Shown here piece after piece: positions 34,403-43,843 of a DNA stretch of 64,000 nucleotides. Positions within the stretch are counted from its first letter, which is position 1. Each line of letters begins with the position of its first letter. The stretch comes from Roseospira goensis (GTDB taxonomy: Bacteria; Pseudomonadota; Alphaproteobacteria; Rhodospirillales; Rhodospirillaceae), in assembly GCF_014197795.1 (NCBI RefSeq), contig NZ_JACIGI010000011.1, positions 1-64,000 of the forward strand, written 5' to 3'. A program made the translations under genes and the position numbers. The notes beneath the pieces are model-generated. The model was not told the origin of the DNA. It saw only the letters and a program-made list of their open reading frames with translations, and did not search any database.

Positions 34403-35766
34403 GGTCGGTCTTCGGGTTCGGGGTCTGGGATCGGGTCGGTTGACGGGTCCGGCTCGGCTGCCCCCGGCGTGTCGGCCCCGGTGAGGCGGAACAGCCGGCG
34501 GGTGACGTTCTCGGCGTGGCGCAGGTTCTCGGGCGGGCCGCAGGCGAGCCGGCGCAGCTCCTCCGACGGGGTGTGCAGCAGCCGGCCGATGAGCAGCCGG
34601 GTGGCCTTTTCGGCGTCGTCGCCGGCCTCGGCCAGCACCTGGGTGCGCTCGGCCTCGAAGCGGGCGCGCAGCAGGGCGATGGCGGGCACGGCGGCCCGCT
34701 CCACCCGGCCGCGCTGGAACCGGCCCACCTCGTCACGCACGATGCGCCACGCCGCCTCGGCCTCGGCCTCACGGTGGGCGCGGCCCTGCATGGCGATGCC
34801 CTCCAGGTCGCCGAGATCGTACAGGAAGGCATTGTCGACCTTGTTGACCGCCGGTTCGACGTCGCCCGGCACCGCCACGTCGGCGATGAACACCGGTTTC
34901 TGGCGCCGCCGCTTGGCCGACTGGCGGGCGATGTCCTCGCCCAGCACATGCTCGCGCCCGCCGGTGCAGCAGATGACGATGTCGGCGGCCACCAGGTCGT
35001 CGATCAGGGCTTCGGCGGCACTGACGTGCGCGGTCAGGCGGCGCGCCACCGCCTCCGCGCGGCCGCGCCGGCGCGCCCGCACCACCAGCCGCTCCAGGCC
35101 GTGGGCCTGGAACGCTTCGGCCAGCAGTTCGCCCATCTCGCCAGTGCCCAGCATCAGGGCGCGACAGCCGTCGAGGTCGCCGTGCAGGTCGCGCGCCACC
35201 TGGACCGCGGCGGAGGCCACCGAGACCGGCCCCTCGGCGATGCGCGTTTCCGTGCGCACCCGCTTGGCGGCGGCGAAGGCGGACTGCAACAGCCGCTCCA
35301 GTTCGGCCCCCACCAGCCCGGCCGCGCGGGCCATGGCATAGCCGGCCTTGACCTGGCGCAAAACGTGCGGTTCGCCGATCACCTGGCTGTCGAGCGACGC
35401 GGCCACCGCGAAGCAGTGCCGGGCGGCATCGGCGCCGCGGTGGACATAGCCCTCCGCCAGCAACGCCGCCGGTTCGACCCCACCCTGCGCGGCCAGGGCC
35501 TCCACGGCGGCTTCGGCGGTGGCCTCGGCGACGTCGTTGTTGGCGGCCTGGGCCAGGATCTCGACCCGGTCGCAGGTGGACAGCACCACCGCCTGGGTCA
35601 CCCCGTAGGCGCGCAGCCGCCCCAGGAAGCCGGGCAGCGCCTCGTCGTCCAGTGTCACCTGGTCGCGCAGCGCCATGGAGGAGGAGTGATGGTTGACGCC
35701 CACCACCACCAGGCTGCCCAAGCCGTCCCCGGGGCCGCCGGGGCTGTCGCCCGCGGGCCCGGTCAC
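34399..35766 (-). CDS. hemA: Glutamyl-tRNA reductase (C5 heme pathway)
   Basis: Reduces glutamyl-tRNA(Glu) to glutamate-1-semialdehyde, the first committed step of the C5 route to heme. Visible are the N-terminal [16 protein letters not shown], the active-site cysteine in STCDRVEIL, the block [15 protein letters not shown], the NADPH motif [15 protein letters not shown], and [17 protein letters not shown] started it at a GTG (35766) overlapping the hisS stop (GTGA); a TTG at 35721 with GGGGA upstream is an alternative. It ends with an ATGA overlap into prfA. hemA-prfA-prmC order matches E. coli. Most alphaproteobacteria instead use 5-aminolevulinate synthase, so this gene is noteworthy here. 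No hemL is in the window. Confidence 0.95.
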   Translation of the reverse strand: MTGPAGDSPGGPGDGLGSLVVVGVNHHSSSMALRDQVTLDDEALPGFLGRLRAYGVTQAVVLSTCDRVEILAQAANNDVAEATAEAAVEALAAQGGVEPAALLAEGYVHRGADAARHCFAVAASLDSQVIGEPHVLRQVKAGYAMARAAGLVGAELERLLQSAFAAAKRVRTETRIAEGPVSVASAAVQVARDLHGDLDGCRALMLGTGEMGELLAEAFQAHGLERLVVRARRRGRAEAVARRLTAHVSAAEALIDDLVAADIVICCTGGREHVLGEDIARQSAKRRRQKPVFIADVAVPGDVEPAVNKVDNAFLYDLGDLEGIAMQGRAHREAEAEAAWRIVRDEVGRFQRGRVERAAVPAIALLRARFEAERTQVLAEAGDDAEKATRLLIGRLLHTPSEELRRLACGPPENLRHAENVTRRLFRLTGADTPGAAEPDPSTDPIPDPEPEDRP

Positions 35767-37007
35767 CGGAAGCGGTCCAGCCCCGCCTCCAGCCCGTCGA
35801 GGGGAACCTGGGTCTGCTCGCCGCTGTCCAGGTCGCGCACCGTGGCGGCGCCGGCGGCGATCTCGTCCTCGCCCAGGATGACGGCGGCGCGGGCGTTGAT
35901 CCTGTTGGCGCGCTTCATGCGCTTGCCCATGTTGCCGGAGAAGCCGAGGTCGACGGCGAAGCCCGCGCGCCGCAGCCGGTCGGTCAGGGGCAGGGCCAGC
36001 CTCTCCGCCTCGGCCCCGGCCGGCACCACGGCGAGCGGGCGCGGCGCCGGCGGCGGATCGGCCAGCAGCAGCGCCAGGCGCTCGACCCCGGCGGCCCAAC
36101 CCACGCCCGGGGTGGGCGGCCCGCCCATCTGTTTGACCAGCCCGTCGTAGCGCCCGCCGGCCAGAACCGTGCCCTGCGCGCCCAGCGCGGTGGTGGTGAA
36201 CTCGAAGGCGGTGTGGGTGTAGTAGTCCAGGCCGCGCACCAGCCGCGGGCTGATCGCCACCGGGATATCGAGCGCCGCAAGGCCCTCCTGCACACGGGCG
36301 AAGAAGGTGCGCGAGGTCTCGTTCAGGCTGTCGGCCAGCACCGGGGCCTCGGCCACCACGGCGCGGTCGCCCTCGTCCTTGGAGTCCAGGATCCGCAGCG
36401 GGTTGCGATGCAGGCGGGCGAGGCTGTCCTCGGACAGTTCGCCCCGGCGGCCCTCCAGATAGGCCACCAGGGTTTCGCGGTAGGCGGCCCGGCTCTCCAG
36501 GTCGCCCAGGGTGTTCAGCTCCACGGTCACGGTGCCGCCCAGGCCGAGCGCCTCCAGGATGCGGTAGCCGCAGGCGATGACCTCGATATCGGCGGCCGGT
36601 CCCTCGACCCCCAGAATCTCCACCCCCACCTGGTGGAACTGGCGCAGGCGGCCCTTCTGCGGCCGCTCGTAGCGGAACATGGGGCCGCGATAGAACGCCT
36701 TGACCGGGACCTGCTGGGCCAGCCCGTTGGAGATGAAGGCGCGCACGATGGCGGCCGTGCCCTCGGGGCGCAGGGTGACGCTCTCGCCGCCGCGGTCCTC
36801 GAAGGTGTACATCTCCTTGGTGACGATGTCGGAGGTATCGCCCAGGGTGCGCTTGAACACCTCGGTGAACTCGAAGATCGGGGTGACGATCTCGTCGAAA
36901 CCGAAGCGCAGCGCGACCTCCTGGGCGCGCGCCTCGACGGCGCGATGGGCCCGGGCGGTGTCGGGCAGAAGGTCGTGGGTCCCGCGCACGGGTTGCAGGG
37001 CGGCCAT
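35763..37007 (-). CDS. hisS: Histidyl-tRNA synthetase
   Basis: A 414-residue class II aminoacyl-tRNA synthetase. Motif 1 region VRGTHDLLPD, motif 2 block FRYERPQKGRLRQFHQVGVEILG, the histidine-specific RGLDYYTHTAFEF and motif 3 around GVGWAAGVERLALLL are visible, with the C-terminal anticodon-binding domain present. I chose the ATG at 37007 (GAGGATT upstream, MAALQPVRGTHDLLP) over an open extension of 24 codons. A strong terminator separates it from ispG upstream, so hisS likely starts the hisS-hemA-prfA-methyltransferase-prmC transcript. Confidence 0.97.
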   Translation of the reverse strand: MAALQPVRGTHDLLPDTARAHRAVEARAQEVALRFGFDEIVTPIFEFTEVFKRTLGDTSDIVTKEMYTFEDRGGESVTLRPEGTAAIVRAFISNGLAQQVPVKAFYRGPMFRYERPQKGRLRQFHQVGVEILGVEGPAADIEVIACGYRILEALGLGGTVTVELNTLGDLESRAAYRETLVAYLEGRRGELSEDSLARLHRNPLRILDSKDEGDRAVVAEAPVLADSLNETSRTFFARVQEGLAALDIPVAISPRLVRGLDYYTHTAFEFTTTALGAQGTVLAGGRYDGLVKQMGGPPTPGVGWAAGVERLALLLADPPPAPRPLAVVPAGAEAERLALPLTDRLRRAGFAVDLGFSGNMGKRMKRANRINARAAVILGEDEIAAGAATVRDLDSGEQTQVPLDGLEAGLDRFR

Positions 37008-37159
37008 GGGGTGACAATCCTCAGGGAAAGGTCGAAGACAAGCGATCAGCGGTGCGCGAACCAGCGGGCGCGGCCCCAACGCACGCCTGACCGCGGCGCC
37101 CGTCGACCCTCAGCCTCGCGTCGGCACGGGCGGCCAACGCCACCACAGGAAACAAACGC

Positions 37160-37195
37160 AAAGGCCCGCCACCCGCACCCCGGGCGGCGAGCCTT
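37160..37195 (-). terminator. Terminator of ispG
   Basis: On the minus strand AAGGC-CGCC-CCCG pairs with CGGG-GGCG-GCCTT around a 5-base loop (two single mismatches) and is followed by TTTGCGTTTGTTT. It begins 17 bases after the ispG stop and insulates ispG from hisS. Confidence 0.8.
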
Positions 37196-37211
37196 GCACA
37201 GCGGTGCGGCG

Positions 37212-38351
37212 CTACTCCGCGGCGGACTTGGCGGCCGCCTTCTCGGCCTCGATGGCGGCGGCCTTCTTTTCGACCAAGTCGACGATATGGTCGATCATGT
37301 CCGGGTTGTTGATGTTGTGGTCCGGCACGCCGGCGATATAGACCTTGTTGGCCGCGCCCTCGTTGGCCAGGGTGCCGCCGCCGGTCAGGCCGATGTCGGT
37401 CTCGCGCGCCTCGCCGGGGCCGTTGACGACGCAGCCGATGATCGACAGCGAGATCGGCGTGGCGATGTGGGCCAGGCGCTCCTCCAGGATCTCCACCGTC
37501 TTGATGACGTCGAAGCCCTGGCGGGCACAGGACGGACAGGAGACGATACGCACACCGCGGTGGCGCAGGTCCAGGCTCTTGAGGATGTCGAAGCCGACCT
37601 TGATCTCCTCGACCGGATCGGCCGACAGCGACACCCGGATGGTGTCGCCGATGCCCTTCTTGAGCAGCCAGCCGATGCCGATGGACGACTTGACGGTGCC
37701 GACGCGGGTTCCGCCGGCCTCGGTGATGCCCAGGTGCAGGGGGTAGTCGCAGGCGTCGGCCAGCGCCTCGTAGGCGGCGATGGCGAGGTAGACGTCGGAA
37801 GCCTTGACCGAGATCTTGAACTCCCGGAAGTCGTTATCCTCCAGGATTTTCGCGTGCTCCAGCGCGCTCTGGACCATGGCCTCGGGGCAGGGCTCGCCGA
37901 ACTTTTCCAGCAGGTGGCGCTCCAGCGAGCCGGCGTTGACGCCGATGCGCATGGAACAACCGTGGTCCTTGGCGGCGCGGACCACCTCGCGCACCCGCTC
38001 GGCCGAGCCGATGTTGCCCGGGTTGATGCGCAGGCAGGCGGCGCCGGCCTTGGCGGCCTCGATGGCGCGCTTGTAGTGGAAGTGGATGTCCGCCACGATG
38101 GGCACCCCGACGCGGGGCACGATCTGCGCCAGGCCGGCGGTGGCGTCCTCGTCCGGGCAGGAGACGCGCACGATGTCGGCGCCGGCCTCTTCCAGGCGCT
38201 TGATCTGCGCCACCGTGGCCTCGACGTCGGCGGTGATCGTGTTGGTCATCGACTGGACCGAGACGGGTGCGTCGCCGCCGACCGGCACCGGGCCCACGTG
38301 GATCTGACGGCAGGCGCGGCGCGGCACGTCGCGGTAGGGTCGGGCGGACAT
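37212..38351 (-). CDS. ispG: 4-hydroxy-3-methylbut-2-enyl diphosphate synthase
   Basis: A 379-residue [4Fe-4S] enzyme of the methylerythritol phosphate pathway, converting MEcPP to HMBPP. Visible family blocks are [15 protein letters not shown] near the start, [36 protein letters not shown], and the cluster ligands in [12 protein letters not shown] and [12 protein letters not shown] chose the ATG at 38351 (GGGGG upstream, [12 protein letters not shown]) over a 35-codon extension. It is separated from rodZ by about 110 bp on the same strand; rodZ-ispG-hisS order is widespread in proteobacteria. Confidence 0.97.
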   Translation of the reverse strand: MSARPYRDVPRRACRQIHVGPVPVGGDAPVSVQSMTNTITADVEATVAQIKRLEEAGADIVRVSCPDEDATAGLAQIVPRVGVPIVADIHFHYKRAIEAAKAGAACLRINPGNIGSAERVREVVRAAKDHGCSMRIGVNAGSLERHLLEKFGEPCPEAMVQSALEHAKILEDNDFREFKISVKASDVYLAIAAYEALADACDYPLHLGITEAGGTRVGTVKSSIGIGWLLKKGIGDTIRVSLSADPVEEIKVGFDILKSLDLRHRGVRIVSCPSCARQGFDVIKTVEILEERLAHIATPISLSIIGCVVNGPGEARETDIGLTGGGTLANEGAANKVYIAGVPDHNINNPDMIDHIVDLVEKKAAAIEAEKAAAKSAAE

Positions 38352-38464
38352 GAAACCCCCTTGTGGCAACCGTGAAACCGGGGTCTGGACCCGGGCGCGG
38401 GCCTGCGGCGCACCGCCCCCATCGTCCGGGATGACAGGCTCTCGGTATAAGGCCATTGGCGGGT

Positions 38465-40123
38465 CTAGTTCAAGGCGCTGGGCGACAGGCGCACGCCGTT
38501 GCGGGGGGCGCCGACCGGCCCCAGGTTGCGCACCCGCCGGCCGTCCACATAGACCTCCAGCCCGCCGGCGTTGCTGGTGTTGAGGGTGTAGCCGCCCCCA
38601 CCGGGCACCGCATAGGTATCGCCCCGGCGCAGCAGCCGGCGCACCACCAGGTCCCCGCCCTGGCGCACCTGGATCCAGGAGTCGCGGTTGGCGCGCAGCA
38701 CGATGCGGGCGCCCTCGGACACCGCGCGCACGTCGCTTGGCGCCGCCCGGCCCACGTACGACGGCGCGGGGTCCTCGGCCGCCTCTTGCTCCGCCGCCGC
38801 CGTCTCGGCGTCGTCGGCCGCCGTGGCTGCGTCGGTCCCCGGCACGGGCGGCGGCACCGAGGCGTCGGCCGCCACCGGCGTGTCGGTCCCCGGTCCCGTG
38901 TCCGGTCCGTCGGCCGCCGGAGCCGCACCCGCCGCGTCGACCGTCTCGGCGGTCTGAACGGTTTCGCCGTCCTCTCCGTCGGCGGACGCCGCTGTCGCGC
39001 CGGACTCGACGCTTTCCGCCGCCTCCGGAGCGGGCGTCGGCGGCGCCGGCACGCGGCTGCCGTCCTCGGCCGTCAACAGGGCCGGGGCGACGGTCGCCGC
39101 CTGGGTCGCGCCGGTCTCGCCGGTGTCGCCGCGATCGGCGGCCGGCTCAGCGGTTCCGCCGGTGTCGGACGCCTGGACGGTATCGGCGGCAGCCCCATCA
39201 GAGGTCCCATCGGCGATCCCGTCGGCGATCCCGTCGGCGGTCCCGGCGGAGGTCCCGGCGGGGGCCCCGTCGGCGGCAAGCGCCGGCGCGTCGCCGCCGT
39301 CCCGGCCCCCCTGCGGCCGATCGCCGGGCTGGCCGTCGGGGGCCGTTTCCCCCGGGGCTGCGCCCTCCAGGACGGCCACGGCATCGGCGGCCGCCGTCCC
39401 CGTCTGGTCCCCGCCCTCGGGCGTTGCGTCCGGCGCCGGCGCGCCCGCGCCGGACTCCGCGCCCGCCGCGACCGGCGGCGCGGGCGTCGTCGCGCCCGAG
39501 GCCACGCGTGCCGGATCCGACCCCGCATCCCCGGGGCCGGCCTCACCCGACCCCTGACCGGGCGCGGCCGGGTCGTCGCCGTCCACCAGGTCCACGAGGC
39601 GGGCCGGGATCTCCGGGATCAACTCGGCCACCGAGGTCTCGCTGGACGACATCCAGTACCACACGCCGTAGGCGGCCCCGACGAGCAGCAGCGCCACCAG
39701 CAGCAGCGCGCCGGCCGGCATGCCGCTGTCGTTCGCCGGGGCCGGGAAGTCGAGCTGGTTGGTGCGCGGCTGGATCCGCGGCTCGTCCTTGTAGCGGCGC
39801 ACGATCTCCTCGGCGTCCAGGCCGAGATATTCGGCATAGGCCCGGATGAAGCCGGTGACATAGGTCGGGCCCGGCAGGTCGCCGAAGCGCCCCTCCTCGA
39901 TCGCCAGCAGGTGATGGTACTTGATGCGCAGGTCCTCGGCGACGATGCGCAGATCCTGCCCGACCCGCAGGCGGGCCTCCTGCAGCAGGGACCCGACGTG
40001 CGAAACCGGGATGTAGTCCGCCTGGGGCGGCAGGCGTTCCGCCGAATTGGCCAAGGTCAATGCCCTCGTCGTCTGGTCTCCGCGCCGCCGCGGGGACGGC
40101 CCGGGCCGGCCGGTCGCGCCCAC
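38465..40123 (-). CDS. rodZ: RodZ-like cytoskeleton/cell-shape protein
   Basis: Up to 552 residues. An N-terminal helix-turn-helix (about 45-110: [38 protein letters not shown], then [17 protein letters not shown]) is the MreB-binding RodZ domain. One transmembrane helix (about 137-155) follows, then a very long low-complexity Ala/Asp/Gly/Thr periplasmic linker with 12-bp DNA repeats (GIADGIADG), and a C-terminal DUF4115 domain ([28 protein letters not shown]). The start is ambiguous: GTG at 40123 or TTGs at 40060 and 40054 nearer the conserved domain. The linker is longer than usual and varies in repeat number, so length may differ between strains. Confidence 0.9.
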   Translation of the reverse strand: MGATGRPGPSPRRRGDQTTRALTLANSAERLPPQADYIPVSHVGSLLQEARLRVGQDLRIVAEDLRIKYHHLLAIEEGRFGDLPGPTYVTGFIRAYAEYLGLDAEEIVRRYKDEPRIQPRTNQLDFPAPANDSGMPAGALLLVALLLVGAAYGVWYWMSSSETSVAELIPEIPARLVDLVDGDDPAAPGQGSGEAGPGDAGSDPARVASGATTPAPPVAAGAESGAGAPAPDATPEGGDQTGTAAADAVAVLEGAAPGETAPDGQPGDRPQGGRDGGDAPALAADGAPAGTSAGTADGIADGIADGTSDGAAADTVQASDTGGTAEPAADRGDTGETGATQAATVAPALLTAEDGSRVPAPPTPAPEAAESVESGATAASADGEDGETVQTAETVDAAGAAPAADGPDTGPGTDTPVAADASVPPPVPGTDAATAADDAETAAAEQEAAEDPAPSYVGRAAPSDVRAVSEGARIVLRANRDSWIQVRQGGDLVVRRLLRRGDTYAVPGGGGYTLNTSNAGGLEVYVDGRRVRNLGPVGAPRNGVRLSPSALN

Positions 40124-40271
40124 CCCCCCGCGGCGCTCCGATCCGACATATACCCTACCAGATCAGACCGCGAAAAGGCTTTCGAAAGTCGAGGTCGAGC
40201 CTCGCCGGGCGCATGAAAACCTTTTAGATTCATTAATGTACTCGATCCCTGGCGGCCGTCCGGCGGGCGCG

Positions 40272-42536
40272 TCAGGTCACCTTGATGCCATGGTCGCGCG
40301 CGAAGGCCCGCAGCCCCCGCCGCGGGTTGGCAGCGCCCTTGTCCACCAGGGCCCCGACATAGGTCGCCACCGCGCGCGAGTCCATGGAGCGCAGCATCTG
40401 CTTGACCGGCCCGACCCCCTGCGCCGCCATCGACAGCGCCCGGAAGCCCAACCCCACCAGCGCCATGGCCTCCAGCGGACGGCCGGCCATCTCGCCGCAC
40501 ACCGCCACCGGCTTGCCGGCGGCCTGGCACTGATGCAGCACCTCGCGCAGCATGCGCAGCACCGGCACCGACAGGGTATCGTACCGGGCCGAGACGCGCG
40601 GATTGCCGCGGTCGGTGGCGAACAGGAACTGCAACAGGTCGTTGCTGCCGACGGAGATGAAGTCCGCCACCCGCAGCAGGGCCGGGAACTGGTACAGCAG
40701 CGCCGGCACCTCCAGCATGGTGCCCACGCAGATCTCGCGCGGCAGCACGCCGCCGCGCTGCCGCTCGCGCGCCACCTCGGCGTCGACCAGCCGGCGCGCC
40801 TGGTCGAACTCCGCCACGTCGGCGATCATCGGGAACATCACCCGCAGCTCGCGCCCGGCGCTGGCCCGCAGCAGTGCCCGCAACTGCGCGCGCAGCACCG
40901 CCGGCCGGTCCAAGGTGATGCGGATGGAGCGCCAGCCCATCGCGGGGTTGTCCTCGCCGTCGTTGCTCCAATACGGCAGCAGCTTATCGCCGCCCACGTC
41001 CAGGGTGCGGAACACCACCGGCTTGCCGCCCGCCTGTTCCAGAATTTTCTGGTACAGCAGCGTCTGGGTGGCCACGTCGGGCAGGCTGGGCCGGGTCATG
41101 AACGGCAGCTCGGTGCGGTACAGGCCGACCCCCATGGCGCCGGTGTCCTCCAGATGGCTCATGTCCATCAGCAGGCCGGCATTCATCATCACCGAGACGG
41201 CGACCCCGTCGCGGGTCTCGAACGGCAGATCGCGCTCGGCCAGGTACGCCCGTTTGCGGGCCAGCCGGGTCGCGACACTGTGGTTGAATGTGTCTCGAAC
41301 GTCATCGCTGGGGCGAACGAACACCTGCCCGTTGTCGGCATCCAGGGCCAGGGCGTCGAACGGGGCGATGCGATTGAACACCCCGTGCAGGCGGCCGATG
41401 ACCGGGATGTCCAGGGCACGCGCCACGATGACCGCGTGCATGGTCGGCGCGCCCTCTTCCATCAGCACGCCGCGCACGGTGCCGCGCGGGTAGTCCAGCA
41501 GTTCGGCCGGGCCGAGCGAGCGGCAGATCAGCACGGCATCGTCGGGCAACTGGCCCTGGGCGGAGGTCAGACCCTGCCCGGTGAGATGCAGCAGCAGCCG
41601 GTTGGCCAGATCCTCCAGGTCGTGCAGGCGCTCGCGGATGTAGGGGTCGCTGGCCTGCCCCAGCCGCACCTTCATGTCGTCGTCGACCTTGCGCACCGCC
41701 GCCTCGGCGGTCAGGCCGGAGCGGATGGCGTCGGAGATGCGCGACACCCAGCCGGCATCGTCGGCGAACATGCGGTAGGCTTCGAGGATCTCGCGGTAGT
41801 CGCCGGACAGGTCCACGTGGGTGCGGATCATGTCGTCGATCGACCGGCGCAGGGCCTGCAACGCCTCGCGCAGGCGGGCCAGTTCGGCGTCCGGGTCGTC
41901 GCTGATGAGGGTCTCGATGTGGACCTTGGGGCGGTGGTAGACCGCCGTGCCCAGCACCGCGCCGGCGTTCAGGCACAGGCCCTCCATGCGGAACGGCAGC
42001 ACCGCATTGCCGGCCACCGGCGCCAGCTCGTCGCGCGACACCAGGTCGGTGCCGGCCAGCAGCTCCGACAGCACCATGGCCACCGTTTCCAGGGTCTCGA
42101 TCTCGATGTCCTGGTATTGGCGCCGGTCGCGGTTCTGCACCACCAGCACGCCGATCACCTGACCGCCGCGGATCATCGGCACACCCATGAGGGAGGCGTA
42201 CACGTCCTCGCCGGTCTCCGGCCGGTAGACGAAGCTGGGATGGTCCCAGGCGTTGGGGGTGTTGAGCGGGCGCGCCCGGGCGGCGATCTCGCCGACCAGA
42301 CCCTCGCCGACCCGCAGGCGGGTCTGGTGTACGGCGTCCTGGGACAGGCCCTGGGTGGCGAACAGCTCCAGCACCTCGCCGGCCCGCAGGACGTAGCACG
42401 AGCAGACGTCGGAGCGCAGTTCCTCGGCGATCAGCCGCACGGTGCGGTCGAGGCGGTCCTGGGCGGTGCCGCCGCCCGCCATGTACTCGCGCAGGCGCCC
42501 CAGCAGGCGCCGGCCGCTGGCGTCGGGCAAGGGCAT
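40272..42536 (-). CDS. ptsP: PEP-protein phosphotransferase PtsP (EI-Ntr)
   Basis: A 754-residue enzyme I of the nitrogen PTS. An N-terminal GAF domain (about 1-165) is followed by the HPr-interacting helical domain, the phosphohistidine domain with His367 in APTMHAVIVARALDIPV, and the PEP-binding TIM barrel with GVGLYRTELPFM, FRTLDVGGDKLLPY, VMFPMIADVAEF, SVGSNDLLQFLFA and GEMAGRPLEAMAL. It autophosphorylates from PEP and passes phosphate to NPr. Its ATG overlaps the stop of the upstream gene (TGATG). No ptsN or NPr gene is in the window. Confidence 0.96.
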   Translation of the reverse strand: MPLPDASGRRLLGRLREYMAGGGTAQDRLDRTVRLIAEELRSDVCSCYVLRAGEVLELFATQGLSQDAVHQTRLRVGEGLVGEIAARARPLNTPNAWDHPSFVYRPETGEDVYASLMGVPMIRGGQVIGVLVVQNRDRRQYQDIEIETLETVAMVLSELLAGTDLVSRDELAPVAGNAVLPFRMEGLCLNAGAVLGTAVYHRPKVHIETLISDDPDAELARLREALQALRRSIDDMIRTHVDLSGDYREILEAYRMFADDAGWVSRISDAIRSGLTAEAAVRKVDDDMKVRLGQASDPYIRERLHDLEDLANRLLLHLTGQGLTSAQGQLPDDAVLICRSLGPAELLDYPRGTVRGVLMEEGAPTMHAVIVARALDIPVIGRLHGVFNRIAPFDALALDADNGQVFVRPSDDVRDTFNHSVATRLARKRAYLAERDLPFETRDGVAVSVMMNAGLLMDMSHLEDTGAMGVGLYRTELPFMTRPSLPDVATQTLLYQKILEQAGGKPVVFRTLDVGGDKLLPYWSNDGEDNPAMGWRSIRITLDRPAVLRAQLRALLRASAGRELRVMFPMIADVAEFDQARRLVDAEVARERQRGGVLPREICVGTMLEVPALLYQFPALLRVADFISVGSNDLLQFLFATDRGNPRVSARYDTLSVPVLRMLREVLHQCQAAGKPVAVCGEMAGRPLEAMALVGLGFRALSMAAQGVGPVKQMLRSMDSRAVATYVGALVDKGAANPRRGLRAFARDHGIKVT

Positions 42537-43747
42537 CAGGGAACCGGGTCGGCCGTCGCCGCGGGGGCAGCCGCGCCGGCCACCCCAGGGCGTGCCTCGG
42601 GGCGTGCCTCGGGGCGTGCCGCGGGGCGTGCCTCGGGGGCCGCCGCATCGGGCCGCGCAGGCTCACCCGCCACGCCGGCACGGGCGGCCAGGGTGGCCTC
42701 GGCCTGGGCGATCAGGGTATCAATGATGGCCTGGGTGGGCTGTTCCTCCTTCACCAGTCCGACGCTCTGGCCCGCCATCAGCGAGCCGCTCTCCACATCG
42801 CCGTCGATCACGGCGCGCCGCAGCGCGCCGGCCCAGAAGTGCTCGATCTCCAGTTGCGCCGCCTTCTGGTCGATCGCGCCGGCGCGGAAGCGGTCAATGG
42901 CCTCTTGCTGCGCCGCCATGAACCGTTCGGTGGCCTTGTTGCGCAGGGCGCGCACCGGAATGACGGGGAAGCGTTGATCGAGCTGCACCGACGGCACGGC
43001 GTCCCGCGCACTGGCCTTGATGAAGGCGGCCTTGAAGGCGGGGTGGGCGATGCTCTCGGTGGCGCACACGAAATGCGTGCCAAGCTGCACCCCGGACGCC
43101 CCCATCTCCAGGTAGGAGACGATGGCCTCGCCGCGCCCGATGCCGCCGGCCACGAACACCGGGATCTCGGCGCCGACGGCCGGCAGGATCTCCTGCGCCA
43201 GCACGCTGGTGGAGACCGGGCCGATATGGCCGCCGGCCTCGGCGCCTTCGATGATCAGGCCGTCCACCCCCAGGCGGATCAGCTTGCGCGCCAGGGCGGT
43301 CGCCGGCGCAAAGCACAGCACGCGCGCGCCGCCGTCCTTCAGGCGCCGGATGGTGGCCCCCGCCGGCAGCCCGCCGGCCAGCACCACGTGTCCCACCGAG
43401 CGCGCCAGACAGACGTCCACCAGCGCGTCCAGCTCAGGGTGCATGGTGATCAGGTTGACCCCGAACGGCCGGTCGGTCAGGGCCTGGGTGGCTTCGATCT
43501 CGGCCGCCAGCAGGTCCGGCCCCATGGAGCCGCAGGCCAGCACGCCGAAGCCGCCGGCGTTGGAGATGGCCGCGACGAGGGTGCGTTCAGACACCCACGA
43601 CATGGCGCCGCCCATGATGGCGGTGTCGGTGCCGAGCAGGGCGCGGCCGCGCGCCCACAGGCGGTCCAGGTGCTGGCGGGGAGTCTCGTCACGGCGAGTC
43701 TCGTCACGGGGGGTCTCGTCACGGCGGGTCTCGGGGGGGCGCGTCAT
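42536..43747 (-). CDS. Nitronate monooxygenase / NPD family FMN enzyme
   Basis: A 403-residue TIM-barrel flavoprotein of the 2-nitropropane dioxygenase family. Visible are MGGAMSWVSERTLVAAISNAGGFGVLA near the start, VGHVVLAGGLP, VDGLIIEGAEAGGHIG with the conserved His, VFVAGGIGRGEAIVSYLEMGASGVQLGTHFVC and a C-terminal extension. The first 24 residues derive from four 15-bp repeats at 43681-43740 (ETRRDETPRD). The C-terminus includes PEARPEARPG from four 12-bp repeats at 42591-42638. True substrate uncertain; many members are annotated as nitronate monooxygenase or enoyl-ACP reductase II-like. Start codon overlap couples it to ptsP. Confidence 0.85.
   Translation of the reverse strand: MTRPPETRRDETPRDETRRDETPRQHLDRLWARGRALLGTDTAIMGGAMSWVSERTLVAAISNAGGFGVLACGSMGPDLLAAEIEATQALTDRPFGVNLITMHPELDALVDVCLARSVGHVVLAGGLPAGATIRRLKDGGARVLCFAPATALARKLIRLGVDGLIIEGAEAGGHIGPVSTSVLAQEILPAVGAEIPVFVAGGIGRGEAIVSYLEMGASGVQLGTHFVCATESIAHPAFKAAFIKASARDAVPSVQLDQRFPVIPVRALRNKATERFMAAQQEAIDRFRAGAIDQKAAQLEIEHFWAGALRRAVIDGDVESGSLMAGQSVGLVKEEQPTQAIIDTLIAQAEATLAARAGVAGEPARPDAAAPEARPAARPEARPEARPGVAGAAAPAATADPVP
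42591..42638. repeat. 12-bp minisatellite, four units (C-terminus of NPD enzyme)
   Basis: CGTGCCTCGGGG is repeated four times head to tail with one substitution (third unit CGTGCCGCGGGG). On the minus strand it encodes an EARP/AARP repeat, so the frame is kept. Confidence 0.9.
43681..43740. repeat. 15-bp minisatellite, four units (N-terminus of NPD enzyme)
   Basis: Units GAGTCTCGTCACGGC, GAGTCTCGTCACGGG, GGGTCTCGTCACGGC and a diverged fourth copy lie head to tail. They encode the repeated ETRRDETPRD stretch at the N-terminus. Confidence 0.9.
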
Positions 43748-43843
43748 GGCGGTCGGTCCGGCTGGGGGTCGGCATGGCGGACCGCCGCCGCGCGGCCGGT
43801 GGCGGCCGGCGCGGCGGTCCGGGTAACGGGCGGACGCGCCGGC

